NCBI GenBank assembly: GCA_900315425.1
Contig: OMZA01000001.1
Location: 184,810 to 248,809 of the forward strand
Direction of reading: 5' to 3'
Length of the DNA stretch: 64,000 nt
Origin: an uncultured Eubacteriales bacterium
GTDB lineage: Bacteria; Bacillota; Clostridia; Lachnospirales; Lachnospiraceae
How positions within the stretch are numbered: position 1 is the stretch's first letter; the number at the start of each line of letters is the position of its first letter. This document shows positions 63,990 to 64,000 of this stretch, one piece after another. The position numbers and the translations under genes are program-made. The notes below the pieces were generated by a model. It did not search any database. It was not told the DNA's origin and saw only the letters and a list, made by a program, of their open reading frames with translations.

Positions 63990-64000
63990 TTTAACGAGAG
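63990..64000 (+). rRNA. 16S ribosomal RNA, first bases only (cut by window edge)
   Basis: The window ends in TTTTAACGAGAG, the usual clostridial 16S 5' end just before the conserved TTTGATC. Lining up GAGAG with the E. coli 5' end puts mature base 1 near 63990. The tandem promoters and leader upstream support this. The gene body lies outside the window. Confidence 0.75.

Overview
The window is a low-GC, gene-dense Firmicutes chromosome segment with almost every gene on the + strand. Several traits point to a gut-type Lachnospiraceae (Clostridium cluster XIVa relative). These are a methionine aminopeptidase with an N-terminal SEC-C zinc motif, a cell-wall GH25 enzyme built on clostridial hydrophobic-W repeats, sortase-assembled pili, a ClpC without ctsR/mcsAB beside it, and a 16S rRNA whose last visible bases match the usual clostridial 5' end. 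The family assignment is inference from gene content, not from a search.

Layout. 1-3741: the 3' part of a pilus locus (C-terminal part of a tip adhesin, major pilin, minor pilin), closed by a terminator and with no sortase in view. 3905-6159: lysA and an arginase-fold protein that has lost most metal ligands. 6287-9567: an accessory pocket holding a 766-aa orphan protein, the decayed remains of an ABC transporter (ATPase and permease fragments), a 122-bp imperfect inverted repeat, a perfect 15-bp-stem terminator and a short run of degenerate 21-bp repeats. 9613-17537: a second pilus locus with fibro-slime tip adhesin, major pilin, class C sortase, minor pilin and a second sortase. Each of the three structural genes in locus 1 has a paralogue here in the same order.

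17618-25414: an SseB-like protein, a small orphan, glutamate synthase gltB-gltD and signal peptidase I. 25508-28455: on the minus strand, a GNAT acetyltransferase and a GH25 muramidase with nine hydrophobic-W repeats. 28622-34211: oligoendopeptidase F, tRNA-Gly(GCC), map, glyA and aroC, followed by an O-antigen-ligase-like membrane protein to 35784. 35809-37128: aspartokinase on the minus strand. 37315-45837: a Ca2+/Na+ antiporter, serine acetyltransferase, a heterodimeric ABC exporter, an AEC transporter and a membrane EAL protein. 45874-51006: pyrimidine genes pyrF-pyrK-pyrD and pyrE with pncB and acyP between them. 51656-55156: purE-purM-purN-purD.

55149-58661: a surface pair. A glucosaminidase with a C-terminal dockerin-like module is followed 3 bp later by a membrane-anchored protein with a cohesin-like module. 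58684-63360: a GntR regulator, clpC, a small orphan and radA. 63361-64000: a terminator, a possible 41-aa peptide, and the tandem promoters and leader of an rRNA operon whose 16S gene has just begun at the window edge.

The most interesting observations are the dockerin/cohesin pair attached to a wall hydrolase, the two paralogous pilus loci that appear to share one set of sortases, the metal-site-degenerate arginase homologue, and the decayed, repeat-bearing pocket at 6.2-9.5 kb.
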